DNA of 64,000 nt from Pseudopyrenochaeta lycopersici (Eukaryota > Ascomycota > Dothideomycetes > Pleosporales > Pseudopyrenochaetaceae), in NCBI GenBank assembly GCA_003313425.1, contig NHZP01000005.1:806001-870000 (forward strand). Reading direction: 5' to 3'. The translations under genes and the position numbers were made by a program. Shown here piece after piece: positions 23,454-35,146 of this stretch (position 1 is its first letter; each line of letters opens with the position of its first letter). Under the pieces are notes generated by a model, which made no database searches, had not been told where the DNA came from, and saw only the letters and a program-made list of their open reading frames with translations.

Positions 23454-24795
23454 CTAGGTCGCCTCTTGTGTACGTTTTCTGTCCTTCTTTGCCCTCCTCT
23501 CTTCCTTCCTCTTCGATTCTTCTAGGCTTCGATTCTTCTTGCTCTTCTTCGATGGCAAATCTGCGCCTTCCGCAACAACGTGTTTCCTCTTCTCCGTCCT
23601 GGATGCTATTTTGAGACCATTTGACACTCTAAGCCCTGCAATCTCTCGCAGCCCTTCCACCTCACTGTCTGAATCACCAAGGGTACCCGGGGCATCACCT
23701 CCAAAACCTGTCGGAAAGAAGCGCATTTTAAGCCCTTTGACTTGAGGTCGCGGTGCACGAATAGTGGAACGTGTTATCGATGCCGCAGCTTCTGAACCCG
23801 TGTTCTGTTCTGCCTGTTTAGAGTCCAGTTCGGGAAGGCACACGATTGCCTGTAAGTGCAGGGTCTGCGATATGCGAGCAGACACTACGTTGGAGTCATT
23901 ACGGAACAAGTAGCTCTATCCATAGCAGACATACCAGCTTTATAACCGTCCTCCTGGGGCACCAAGACTTCCCGCGAACCATCTTCGTTATTGTCTGTTC
24001 TCGACAATCTATATTCTGCACCCTTGTAACTCAATATCGCCTCTCCGTTCAATGCCTTGTCCATTGTGAGCTCCTTTAGATCTTGTAACGACACCCCAGC
24101 CGGAGCGGTCATATGCCAGAGCTGCTTGCCCTGCAGGGTGTCAAACATCCTCCCCTCTTTCGAGGTGGTTCTATCATTTATCGGCACAGGATTGAAACCT
24201 TGCGGGGGAATGTAAGGTTGCGAGGGCTGAAACTCAACGGCATGAGCACGGGATTGTGATTTTGAGGGGCCGCCACGTCTACAATTAATTCAGCACTAAT
24301 TATACTTGACAGAACTCTCATGCGAATGACATACTCCTCTGTAGCATGTCTCATAGACCGTGGTACCGTTTCCGTATCCGACTCGTCACTCGAGCTGTCT
24401 GAGCTATTCGTGCTGTTGCTTGCGCTTGAAACCATATTCTTCTTGTTTCTTGATGCATCGCTGTCGTCGGTCTGCTCTGAGCTAGACAGGTCTGCAATTT
24501 GCTCTTGGGTCGTCATCTGCTTTGGCGGAGGTTTCTTGAGCGAAGCGGATTTCTGTGTTGTCAATTCCTGCGCATTTGACTTTGGCCTCGGTTTTACGGT
24601 TTCACTTGGCCTGTGTATCCCTATAGTCGTCCTTGGCTCCTCAGTTCTCTTCGGCTGAGGCGTATTCCCGTGCGAGGAATCGTCATCACTCTCGATGAAC
24701 TCCTGGCTCAATGCCGCTTTCGCAGGCGCAGGCAGGAGCTTCGATTTCGCCTTGAGGTATGGCAGAGGCACTGGCGTTTTCTTCGATTCTTTCAT
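23454..24795 (-). CDS. RPA34: RNA polymerase I subunit Rpa34 (A34.5-like)
   Basis: Exon 1 is 24795-24335, exon 2 is 24278-23935, and exon 3 probably 23809-23454. Intron 1 (56 nt, GTATGT...TTGTAG) is clear. Intron 2 has a clear donor at 23934 (GTATGT), but the acceptor is less certain: the one that keeps the frame is at 23810, giving 386 aa. The N-terminal half is Ser/Asp/Glu-rich and disordered. The core, about residues 185-255, shows LWHMTAPAGVSLQDLKEL, NGEAILSYKGAEYRL and VLVPQEDGYKAG, as in the A34.5/PAF49 dimerisation module. The C-terminus has VKGLKMRFFPTGFG and a strongly basic Lys/Arg tail (KKSKKNRSLEESKRKEERR), as expected. A34.5 pairs with A49 on Pol I and aids elongation of rRNA transcripts. 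It shares a 170-bp divergent promoter region with GRC3. Confidence 0.8.
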
Positions 24796-24965
24796 GGTGT
24801 CGGGGTGGCCATGCTCATGCGCCAGAAAGTAGGAGCTTGTGAACTTTTTTTGTCGATGCGGTTCACAAACACCTTCGGACGCTAGCCCATTTGATGCACA
24901 CTAGCAAAACATTGTAACCCAACCTTTGCAAGCAGAAACATCGAGTTCAACATTCCAATCTCATC
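24796..24965. promoter_or_regulatory. Bidirectional promoter region RPA34 / GRC3
   Basis: Only 170 bp separate the two divergent ATGs (24795 and 24966), so the two genes must share control sequence. No element can be assigned with confidence. Confidence 0.65.
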
Positions 24966-27040
24966 ATGCCAGGAAAGAGGAAGAGGGTAGAGTGTGCTAT
25001 TTTGGGCACAGGAATAAATGATAAGCCATTGAGTGCGATCGCGGCAGCACGGTTGAGAGCAGAAGCAGCGGCAAAAGGCATCACCACGCCAGAGATCGCC
25101 CATGCCTTAGTAACTTTACCTTCAGAGAGTCCCGAGTCTACCTACAGAGAAATTGAAGAGAAATTAGAGGATGAGAGGCAACAAGAGGAACAGACGCAAA
25201 CTGAACACAAGTCCAAGTTCTGCAACTGGCGAAACGATTCGAAAGATATTCTCTCAGACACAGCCTCTGAGCTTACCGTCAACTTGCAAAAGCATTCAAC
25301 CATTGCTCTGATCGGATGCTTCGAGCTGAGAGTTCAGCGAGGCGCTGTTAACATCAATGGTGCCAATATCGGTACGGTCAGCCGCGACGGCCAGAGGCAT
25401 AGCATTCATCGCGTCTCAGTGTCAGCCGCGCACCCCATTCTCAAGATCCGTGGTCTAGACGGTACAAACCATGTCCAGTTCATGACATGCAAAGTTCCCA
25501 CTCCTTTCAGCAAGACTAGCCCGCTTTTTGCGAACATTTGGCATACAGATCGAGACTACATCGGGAGCCGATCATTCAGTATTGTGAGTGAATCCACTAA
25601 CTTCGGGTAATACACTGAGAATATTCCAGGTTACCTCTACTTTATTTCCGTTGCTAACGTATTACCTAGGTTACACAGTCTGATTCGGATCCACTCTATC
25701 GTAGTTTGAGCCCTGAAATCACCCATGAAGATTGGCTTCGAGCGATTGAAGACTGCGCCAGCAGTTCCTCCATCACCATTGTCACTGGATCATCAAACTC
25801 GGGAAAGTCCACTTTTTCCAGAAGACTAGTCAATCGCTACATCACAGGCCTGGGCAAAGTAGCTCGACCTATTGCGGCTGCCTTCTACTTAGATCTCGAT
25901 CCCACTAGACAAGAATATGCGCCAAGTGGTCAGATTTCTCTAGTTTTGGTAAGAGATCCCAACTTAGGCCCGAATTACATGCATCCAGCCACATTACCGG
26001 CTCCCGGAAATGGAAAGGGAAATGAGACGATACGCGCACATCCAATCCCGTCAAATCTCGGGAGTTATCTTGACTATTACCAATCGTGCATAGAGGACCT
26101 TTTCCTAGCCTACAGAGATATGTATTCCCGAGATAACCCTCTTCCACTTATTATCGACACGCCTGGTTCTCTATACGACTCAAACATCGACCTCTTTTAC
26201 AAACTACTAGCGCGTTTCAAACCACACCATATCATCCACCTTGGTGACACAAGAGTCATTAATGCCGAAACCGCGATAAATTTGCGTTCGCTGCAAACAA
26301 CATCTGCTCAGTACCGAAGCACGCTTCATGAAATTACCGCCCAGTCGCCTCTAATGACTCCAACGAGGACCGAAACTGAGCTCAGAGCTATGCAAATGCA
26401 ATCCTTCTTCCACCTCAAGGCCATCAGCAATAATCACAGCGAGCAGCAAGCCTTGATCTGGACTTCAGAACCTCTTTCACATGTCGTGCCGTGGGAGTTC
26501 TGTTACCAGGAAACCGGTGATCGGACACAGGATCTCGTCGGCTTCATAATGTACAACGAACCTGTCGAAGCCGCCTCGCTTATCCACGCATTGAATGGCT
26601 CCATCATACACATTGTAGAGACCACGTCATCCGTGATCTCTGCTCCACATAATGACCTTGTCAGAACAAGTAGAACTTTCATCCCTTACCTCCCCAAGTC
26701 CAAGCATAGCGGCAAGGTGCAGGCACTAGATCCAAGGACTTCAAAATTGATATGTCCAGCTATAATCTGCGGGTTTGACATTGAGAGGAAAGTGATACAG
26801 GTCCTAGTGCCGAGAACGCATGATGTTCTGCTATTACACCTGTCGCCCGAACGTACTGTGTTTGTAAGTGGATGTTGTGATGCGCCGGAATGGATCTACC
26901 TAGAAGACGCGTGCAAGCGAGCAATAATGAAGCCAGAAGAAGAGATGAAAACTGAGCTGTCATGGGTAGAACGAAAAAAGAGGGTGAAAAACATGGGTTA
27001 CCTGAACACATCGCGCAGGGTGAGAAAGTTTCAAACCTAA
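24966..27040 (+). CDS. GRC3: Polynucleotide 5'-hydroxyl kinase Grc3 (rRNA processing)
   Basis: Exon 1 is 24966-25583 and exon 2 is 25670-27040. An 86-nt phase-0 intron is inferred (GTGAGT...TTACCTAG), giving 662 aa. The kinase P-loop GSSNSGKST is at about 244-252, preceded by ITIVT. AFYLDLDPTRQEYAPSGQIS is the conserved block after Walker A, NPLPLIIDTPGSLYDSNI is the Walker B-like region, and HHIIHLGD follows. The N-terminus has a nuclear-type basic patch (GKRKR) and a Grc3-type beta domain (IALIGCFELRVQRGAVNING). Grc3 phosphorylates the 5' end made by Las1 cleavage in ITS2 and also acts in Pol I termination. The intron contains a second GT..AG interval inside it (see findings). Confidence 0.92.
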
Positions 27041-28415
27041 TGTGATATCAATGCGATGTATTCAGCTATCTACCCATATAAACTCTACACTTAGATAAAA
27101 ACTCGATTTGGAGTCATCAAATTGCATCGCCTCGCCATATTTGCGTGGACATTCCAGTTGCATCCGATGCCCATGAACCAGTGTATCTGTTCATGAACTT
27201 ATTGCGAAACCACAGAAATCTAGACCAGAGTGCTTCAATATCGCCTTGGTCAGCACTCATTTGTCTGTTACACCGGCATATTGCGCTGAGCACTGGTCTT
27301 GCCAGGAATTACCCAAACAATGAAGGCTCGAGCTTTGAAGGTTGGACAACATCTACCACAGGCCTATAGGCACATGTTAGTGTACGACTTGCCCAAGAAA
27401 GGATAATGAAGGACATGTAGCAAATTTATATGGCCAGTGGCAGATACTTCTATACTAATCGACCACCGGTTGGTGTCAGGGGTGATCTCAATATTGGACA
27501 TCCGGAAAAGGATTTTAGTAATCTGAACCGGAATCAGAATATTTGGAGTGATGGATCGACTTGAAGCTGACTTTTGTTCTGGCTTTGTCGCAAATCTGAG
27601 TGCTGTCGCACATTTGAACTTATTTGGCAAGCTGAGGCACACACTTGGTGGTTCCCAACAGCTGAAATATCAACCAATGATCTAGGTTACCCCAGTGACA
27701 CATTCCTTCACCACAAACCCCATACGTAAATTATAGGTCGATATGGGCGAATATAATGCTACAAACTTGTTGCTATGTATGTCGCAATCTCGATGTCGGC
27801 AAAACTCGATTTTGCTATTCGCATCCCGTTCCAGTATCTTCGAGAGATTGCCAGAGAGGAGTGCCAGGTATTCTCTTCGGCGATGCCCTCACAGATGCAG
27901 GCTTTCCGGTAGATTAATGGACAGTTTCACCACGGGCTAGTCCATGGCACGACATGCCTAAAAGCAGTCTGCATATCAGGTTGCAGATGATCCCTGGCGA
28001 AGCTGCGAGTGACCTGAGGCCTCCATTATTGAAGCTAAATAACAAACTCATAAGTTCGGAAGATTACCCTACTAATGGTCACTGCATAAACCACTCCCAC
28101 TCCCTCATCGCTATAGATAAACTCTCATAATATACCATAGTATATATAAAGTAAAAATAAGTAGAAAGGTAGCTTAAATCCGTAGAGGACCACTTCGAAG
28201 GGAACCTTCTCTGCTCTTGGACAATAGATACGTCTGTGTGATGAAGTGCACCAGGGCTGCAAAGCGAGAGCCTCTGTTGGTGTGACAAGTCAACCCCAGA
28301 GGTTACTTCGCATCAACAGTCCAAGAGCGTATGTCTTTCTTGGGGAGTACCATACGCATGTTTGAGTCATTGTTGGAAGAGCCTTCCGCCATAAATGACC
28401 AATAATGAAACATGT
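27041..28415. other. Intergenic region upstream of a hAT remnant
   Basis: About 1.4 kb without a supported gene. It includes the 3' flank of GRC3. Frames up to 92 codons occur without domains or splice structure. Confidence 0.5.
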
Positions 28416-29209
28416 GACCAAGGCATGGCTTCCAACCGTACGTAGTACGGTTGCCTACGGTACGGTGCTACTGCTCATATAAGCCGTACGTAGCGTAGCT
28501 AAGGGCTACACAGTAGCGTAACCGTATTTATTAATTTTTGAAGCCGTAGTTACGGTTATACGGCTGCTTTTTAGTGTTGAGGTTTTTAGCAGAGCCTTAG
28601 AGTTGAGTGGTGAGGGCTGCAGCGCTCGCTTGTCTGTAGGCGTCGCGGAGAGGGCTCTGATAGGCAGGGATTTTAGAGATTAATAAAAAACCTTGACTTG
28701 TTAGCGAGGAGTGCGTTAACTTATTAGAGGCGGATTGTAAGTTATTAGATGACCTATAGCGCTGGTGGGTTGTGGTTAGCTAAAACAAGTATCCTGTGTT
28801 ATTTAAGATAGCTACTGATTTCCTATCTATACCTAGTACAAGCTGCGACTGCGAGAGAGCTTTTAGTAGCGGTAGACGAATAATCACGTGCAATTGAAAT
28901 TTACTCCGCGGTAACACGGTTAAGGCGCTGTAAGTACAGAAAAACTGGCTGCGGAGGGGCGTGGTGCAGAGTTATCTTACTAGGTTAGAGGCGGCGGTAA
29001 GACGATTTGACGGCAAAACTGAGGTTAACACCACAAATATACTATAATTTCCTATTTAGGACGAGCCTACGGCTGTTTTACGGCTACGCTCTGTAGCAGA
29101 CTCGATTTTAGCTAGTACCGTACGTACAGTAGTCAATCTCAGAGCGTAGCGTAACTGGAGGAGGGCCAACCGTACCGTACTACGTACGGTTGGAAGCCTT
29201 GGACCAAGG
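28416..29209 (+). mobile_element. Decayed hAT-family transposon with 8-bp target duplication
   Basis: The element spans 28424-29201 (778 bp) and is flanked by identical 8-bp copies of GACCAAGG (28416-28423 and 29202-29209), the duplication size typical of hAT elements. Its ends form an inverted repeat: CATGGCTTCCAACCG at the left and the complement of CAAGGCTTCCAACCG at the right, extending to about 25 matching bases. The subterminal 100 bp on both sides are crowded with TACGG/CCGTA motifs in both orientations, as expected for transposase-binding sites. Around 28758-28960 the plus strand still translates to pieces of the hAT C-terminal dimerisation domain (IATDFLSIPSTSC, CERAFSSGRR), interrupted by stops. 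The rest of the transposase is missing, so this is a deleted, dead copy. Confidence 0.88.
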
Positions 29210-31342
29210 TACTAAAGTACTTCCACAAATCTTCAAATCGATAGTATATATTTGCCAAAGTCTGCGCATTAGATATTTGTGGATCATTGGCTTGTATACT
29301 CCAAAGTAACGAGCAGGATTGATTACACGAAATCGAACCCGGTAGGCTCAATCCATCAAATCCTTTCTTCAACCATCGCTACCCTTAGTACTCGAAAGAA
29401 CAATTAATTCTGCTTCAATACCAATGACAGTGATAGTACTAGTCATGAATACTAGACACTGTTGCTTGGAACGATGTTCAGCCCATCTACATCCGCGAAA
29501 GACTTCGCCATTTCAATGCAATACAGTTACAGAAGCTCGGCTGCTAATACAATACGCATAATGAATAAATATATGCACAGACCATATCAGGGACAGACAC
29601 TAATACTTGTCTCTACTATGGCTGGGGCTTTCTAGGAGCACGTGGTTTCTCCAAGAGCGATACATTTCGGACCGCATAAATCGAACCCAGAACGCCGGGA
29701 AACATCGTTGGTGGATACTCGAGTATAGTAGCATGGTGCATTTTAGCTCATACTTTGAATAAATAATGGGTATCTCCATCATATGACTTTGGTTTATACA
29801 GAAGATCTATCATTGGTCCGATGGAGAACCCGTCCAAACATCGGACGTCATGGCCATCGAAGCAGCCATGCGTGATCTCCGGGGCCTTTCCCCCATCAGA
29901 TTCTTGGACTGATATTTGGCATACACGAGGTATCACCTTGGCGGGAATCATTAGTTGTCGAAGGTTGGTCATTGAGAGAGCCCAGAGTTGGTTGTGGGCT
30001 TCCATCGAGGACGCGCTTGACTTCGTCTGCGAAACTTTCTCTACGGTTGACTTGATTCAGGGAGGGGGAATCTTCAAAGTGCTCACATATATTGGCCGGC
30101 GCGAGAGAGTTCGGTCAGTTCCCTGGTGGTTCGCTCAAGCCCAAAGGCTCCATCTTGCGCCTAAGCTCATTATACGGGCCCATACCGCCTGGTAATACTT
30201 TATATACTCTGAGCGAAGGAGAATCCGTATGGGTATATTTTGTACAGACCTCACGAAGCTGTTGATCACCCGATTTGGATGCGCTAAGAAATCGCAAACC
30301 TCGCGACCGGATTTACTCCTCTATCTGCAAAAGGTCCGCTGATCAGCTACCCAGACCGCTGGAGGGACCTATTTTATGTATTTGCAATTTATCTGTCAAG
30401 TATGGACATGCAGTATAGCGATAAATGAACGTATTTGGCGCTGCGGGGGCTGCTTACCATTCCAAAATTTGGCAATTCCAATACTCATGAACACATCATT
30501 CTCGAGCTCCAAAGTGATTTTGCTGGAAAGGCAAATTAATAGTTTGGGGCCGAAAGGAGTGTTGGTACCCATGAGCACCTGCTACTTGGGACTATCTATT
30601 GGTGTCATGCTTCGTTGTTGTTTATGGGCATCGATTACTGCAAATATTCATACTCAAGAATTCGTCATTGCAAGAGCAATATACGATACAGGCGAAATAA
30701 CTCTGAGTTTGTATAGTTCTCTTGTCCCCCTGACTCACGTTTATGTTGAGGGCGGATACGTGTTGACCTTTTGGGGTGCGCACTTTTGTCATCCGAGGAG
30801 TGCGACAAAGTAGCACAAAATTAATTACATCACGCAAAGAAGTCCGAACCAAGATCAAACAGGTCAATCGAGTGTTCCAAGTTTATAGAACCGACCAGAC
30901 GAGTTTATTCCAGGAATAGAGGCGTAGTTGGGTTTACATTGCAACTTATCACTGCTGAAGGAAAGAATGATGCTCTTGAACATAGAGAACCCACAATCTA
31001 CACAATGCAGAAGGAAGGGTACACATCGTACCAATCACATAGAAGGAATTACTGTAGTAGAGCAATGACGATACAAGATCTATGCAAGCAGAATATGGAG
31101 GCTGTCAGAGCTAGCACGCGGCAGCACATGTGACACGACGACGAACGCTCATTATGCGCTAATCCTAATCATACACCATCAAGTTTTCCCCTCAAGCATA
31201 TGCAAACCAAAGTATTTCACGCATGTACAAGAACCAGGTCTGATCCATTTCAATCTCCCTCGCTTCCCCCCACAAGCCTCGTGTTCAATAATATGACCCT
31301 ACATAGAGGTATACAATAAGAGGTATACACCATACATTATAT
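29210..31342. other. Gene-poor stretch with one possible decayed coding region
   Basis: About 2.1 kb lies between the hAT remnant and KGD2. The only segment with protein-like composition is at 29896-30309 on the minus strand (listed separately). The frame at 30376-30813 on the plus strand has no recognisable feature. Confidence 0.45.
29896..30309 (-). pseudogene. Possible decayed coding sequence of unknown family
   Basis: One minus-strand frame stays open for about 135 codons apart from one TGA, which follows LGLSEPPGN. Downstream of the stop it continues with protein-like sequence (SLAPANICEHFEDSP, SFADEVKRVLDGSPQPTLGS) to a TGA at 29896-29898. The TGA could be a C-to-T change of CGA. I do not recognise the family and see no start codon or exon structure. 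It could be chance, but the composition is unlike neighbouring non-coding DNA. Confidence 0.3.
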
Positions 31343-33019
31343 CTAAAGGAGCATCTTCCTTGGATCCTCAATGTACTCCTTAATTTTCACCAAGAAAGTG
31401 ACAGCCTCTCGTCCATCGAGAAGACGATGGTCGTATGTGAGTGCGAGGTACATCATCTATGTGGTATTTAGCATCATTTACAAAGGTCATGTGTAAGAGC
31501 TCTACTTACCGGCCGGATCTCTACCTTTCCATTGATCGCAACTGGCTTGTCTTTGATCGCATGCAGACCCAAAACTGCGGTTTGTGGCAGATTGATGATC
31601 GGGGTGCCCATCAAACTTCCGAAGACGCCGCCATTTGAGATGGTAAAGGTGCCACCAGCCATGTCCTCAATGGTGAGCTTGTTGTCACGCGCCTTCTTGC
31701 CCAGATCGGCGATCGCCTTCTCAATACCCACCATGTCCAAGCTCTCGGCGTTCCTAACCACAGGGGTAACAAGGCCCTTCTCGGTAGCGACAGCAACTGA
31801 AACATCAACGTAGTCGCGATAGACAATGGTGTCGCCGCCGTTTGGTCCTTCAATGGAGGCGTTGACAGCAGGGACGTCCCGCATCGCGAGAATGCAGGCA
31901 CGGGAGAAGGCAGACATGAAACCAAGCTTTACACCCTTGTTTTTGAGGATCTCGTCCTTGTATAATTTACGAAACTCCATAATGGAGGACATGTCGACTT
32001 CGTTGAAGGTGGTCAGAGAAGCAGCAGTGTTCTGCGACTGCTTCAAACGCTCGGCGATACGGAGGCGCATGCGGTTCATCTTGACCTATCCACGTGATCA
32101 GCACATATTCGAAAAACTGCGATTGTGTAAACTTACACGGCGCTCGTCACGGCTGCCTGGCTGAGTAGGCTTTGGGTCTTCTTTTGGCGGCTGTGACTTG
32201 GACTCCTGCTTTGTTGGCTGCGGCTTGGATTCTTGCTTGGAAGGCTCCTGCTTGGGCTCCTGCTTGGGCTCCTGCTTGACAGGCTCCGACCTGTCCTCCT
32301 TCGACTTGGATTGTTCTTGTTCGCCCGAAGGTTGTGAAGTGGTCTCCTGCTCCTTGGGCGCAGGCTGCTTGGCCTCCTCCTTAGCCTCCTGTTTGCTTCC
32401 GCCTGACGGCTCACCGCCTAGCTCTAGCTTCACGAGGTCCTGACCAACGGTGACGGTGTCCTCCTCGTTGACTAGGAACTCCTTGATGGTGCCGGCCTCA
32501 GGTGCGTTCACGGAGACATCGATCTTATCCGTCTCTATTGTGGCAATTTCTTCATCCTGCTCGACATAGTCACCAACCTCTACGTAGTGTCAGCTTTAGT
32601 GCTCATTGCGGGCTCATAGCTGTGCAACCTACGTTTTGACCATTGCTTCAAAGTGCCCTCCGTGATGGATTCGGCCATCTGTGGCACTTTAACTACCGTG
32701 TCGGCTGCAGGAAAAGTCAGCCTTAGATGCTTATTGACCACCATAGACGCGTACCATAGCTTCGCGTCTGTCCGAGGCCCCATAGGCGCTGTGATGAGAG
32801 CTGTGCAAGCCGTCTATTGAGCGTCAGTCAAGCTCGTGTGCCACTCAATGGCGCCCCATACCCCGAAGCCTGGCCCATAAGACCAAAAGATTTCGCTTTG
32901 GAGATGGCAGTGTAGCTGCGCGCAATAGGCATCCTGTTCACAGCTCTTGCACTGACGCGCAGGGCTGCAACGGAGCGTAGCGCAACCGGTGCGCGGCGGA
33001 GACACTGCTGGCCAGACAT
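31343..33019 (-). CDS. KGD2: Dihydrolipoamide succinyltransferase, E2 of 2-oxoglutarate dehydrogenase
   Basis: Six exons (33019-32862, 32813-32755, 32704-32633, 32579-32137, 32085-31510, 31456-31343) with introns of 48-53 nt close to 473 aa. The N-terminus is a basic mitochondrial presequence ([16 protein letters not shown]). The lipoyl domain (about 75-150) has [15 protein letters not shown] and the lipoylated lysine in ETDKID (about Lys115). A Lys/Glu/Pro/Gln-rich linker follows, with EPKQ and SKQES-type repeats, and no E3-binding domain, as usual for this enzyme. The catalytic domain (about 240-473) carries [42 protein letters not shown] and the active-site YDHRLLDGR (His about 446) in the last exon. 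It acts in the TCA cycle in the matrix. It is divergent from the complex I subunit gene. Confidence 0.96.
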
Positions 33020-33295
33020 GGTGGAGAGCAATACGGGGACCAGAGGCAGGCAAAAGGAAACAAAGATGGAAGGGGCAGAGCCTCGAGGGGGGACAATTGG
33101 GTGTGAGGGAATTGATTGAAGTTGCAGCGACAGGCCAGCACCGGCACCAATTCTGACGTCCACCCAACCGGATGCGCCAGCCTGACCCGCCTCCGGGCGC
33201 CAGCCGCCAAGCTTCGACTTCAACTTTAGACCTCTGCAACCACGACGAGGCATTGCGACAGCAGAACACAATTCTCGCATCCCCGACACACACGA
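33020..33295. promoter_or_regulatory. Divergent promoter region KGD2 / complex I subunit
   Basis: A 276-bp region separates the KGD2 ATG from the most upstream proposed ATG of the LYR-family complex I subunit. Both genes serve mitochondrial respiration, which fits shared control. Confidence 0.5.
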
Positions 33296-33876
33296 ATGGG
33301 AGTTTCATCGTTGCTATGAGCTCCAAAATCCAAGTCTTGTCCGCTAAAGCCCCCGCTCCTCTCGCTACGTGCAGATACTGACGGCACCGCAGACGCCTCT
33401 ACAGGCGGTCCCTGAAGCTCGCGCTCGACTGGAGCGTCCACCGGTACCTCTGGCGTGGACAGGCCTTATACATCCGCGGGCTTTTCGAGGCGAACAAGAG
33501 CGTCACCGAGCCGCGACAGCAGAGGGTGTGTTCCTCCCTGGCGACGACGTGTATCCCTATAACATGCAACTTCGTGTAATGATGCAGTGAGAGCTCAACT
33601 GACGACTGTGAATAGGAGCTGATCAAGGAGACCGAGAATTTGCTCGAGAAATGGAAGCACCCGGATCCATACCGTCCACCTACAGCACCTGGAGGTTCGT
33701 TGTGCATTCCCGGATACATATCCGCCCGGCCGCGGATACGGTAATTCTGACAATTGTTTACAGGTTCCAAGTACGAGCGCAACCTGCCATGTCCGATATT
33801 GGATCGTGAGTGTTTAGTCTCTTATGTTCCGGTGTTCTGCTGATAAAGTATAGCTCCGCCGAAGATGATCTTGTAG
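33296..33876 (+). CDS. Complex I B22-like subunit, LYR family (NDUFB9 homolog)
   Basis: Exons 33393-33525, 33616-33694, 33764-33805 and 33854-33876 are clear and stay in frame through three GT..AG introns to TAG. The LYR motif is RLYRRSL, followed by LALDWSVHRYLWRGQALYI and RGLFEANKSV. Further blocks are ETENLLEKWKHPDPYRPPTA and the C-terminus LDPPPKMIL, all as in NDUFB9/B22. The first exon is uncertain: either 33296-33309 (MGVSS, weak donor GTTGCT) or 33316-33338 (MSSKIQVL, weak donor GTCCGC). Both are phase-compatible with the acceptor at 33392, which has a TACTGAC branch site. Total about 96-99 aa. This is an accessory subunit in the membrane arm of mitochondrial NADH:ubiquinone oxidoreductase. 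Confidence 0.85.
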
Positions 33877-34169
33877 CGGATGGAATGGGAGGGCACGTGG
33901 AAGCAATTTGTATATATCACGACAATGCTGCAGCCTGATTGTAGCATGCAAATGAGAAACTCAATCCAATGCATGTTATTTTTACCAAGCATAAAATTGT
34001 ATTGATGAAATCACCAGCCCAGACGATTGACGCTCATGTGCACGATACTCGTACTGCTGCCACCAAATAGCGAAAGCTCCCAAAATTGCGTTTCTAGTGA
34101 AGGATTTCAAAGCTACGGCCGTCTCCAACTCTGGAATAAATCCCTCAACATATCCAAACACATCAGCTC

Positions 34170-34480
34170 TTATTCAGAATGATGCGAATGCGCGGTTGGT
34201 TGCCATGCATTGCGCTTCTGCAGCTCATTAGAGCGCGCCTGCGTCGACCAAGCGATAGTCACACCTCGTGCAAATGCCATAAACCCGAATCCGATTGTAA
34301 TCGAATGAAAGCTGGAGAGGTAAGTCGCCAAAGAAGCATAAGTTGAAGACAAAGTGTGAAGTGATATGCTCGATTCAGCTCATGAGCCTGCGGTCATGCA
34401 AGCGACCAGCTATTATACAGCTCTGGTATAAACCCCGTGAAAAGCCATGAACCCATTCCCAGACCGACTCCCGTTATCAT
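34170..34480 (-). CDS. Possible small two-helix membrane protein (67 aa)
   Basis: Exons 34480-34419 and 34311-34170, joined across a 107-nt intron (GTATAA...CTCTCCAG), give a closed frame of 67 aa. The protein has two hydrophobic glycine-rich segments, MITGVGLGMGSWLFTGFI and SITIGFGFMAFARGVTIAW. A hydrophilic tail ending AHSHHSE follows. This is the layout of small mitochondrial or ER membrane subunits, but I do not recognise a family. The start may lie in a further upstream exon. It sits downstream of histone H2A on the same strand. The intron is longer than its neighbours', so the model is tentative. Confidence 0.4.
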
Positions 34481-34531
34481 TGCAAGATGAAAAGACCCAT
34501 GAAGAAACCACGCCGATGAACAAAGAACTCA

Positions 34532-35146
<615 letters not shown>

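Noticed and set aside
23810..23934. Alternative acceptors at about 23860-23875 for Rpa34 intron 2
   Set aside because: Those acceptors (ATCGCAG, CTTACAG) put exon 3 out of frame with early stops. The acceptor at 23810 keeps the frame, though its branch site is poor.
27145..28288. Several 60-92 codon frames between GRC3 and the hAT relic
   Set aside because: They overlap on both strands, lack domains and match expectations for random sequence.
29320..29360. Short TCGAACCCGG-like sequence that resembles a tRNA T-arm
   Set aside because: No matching acceptor stem, anticodon arm or A box could be found around it.
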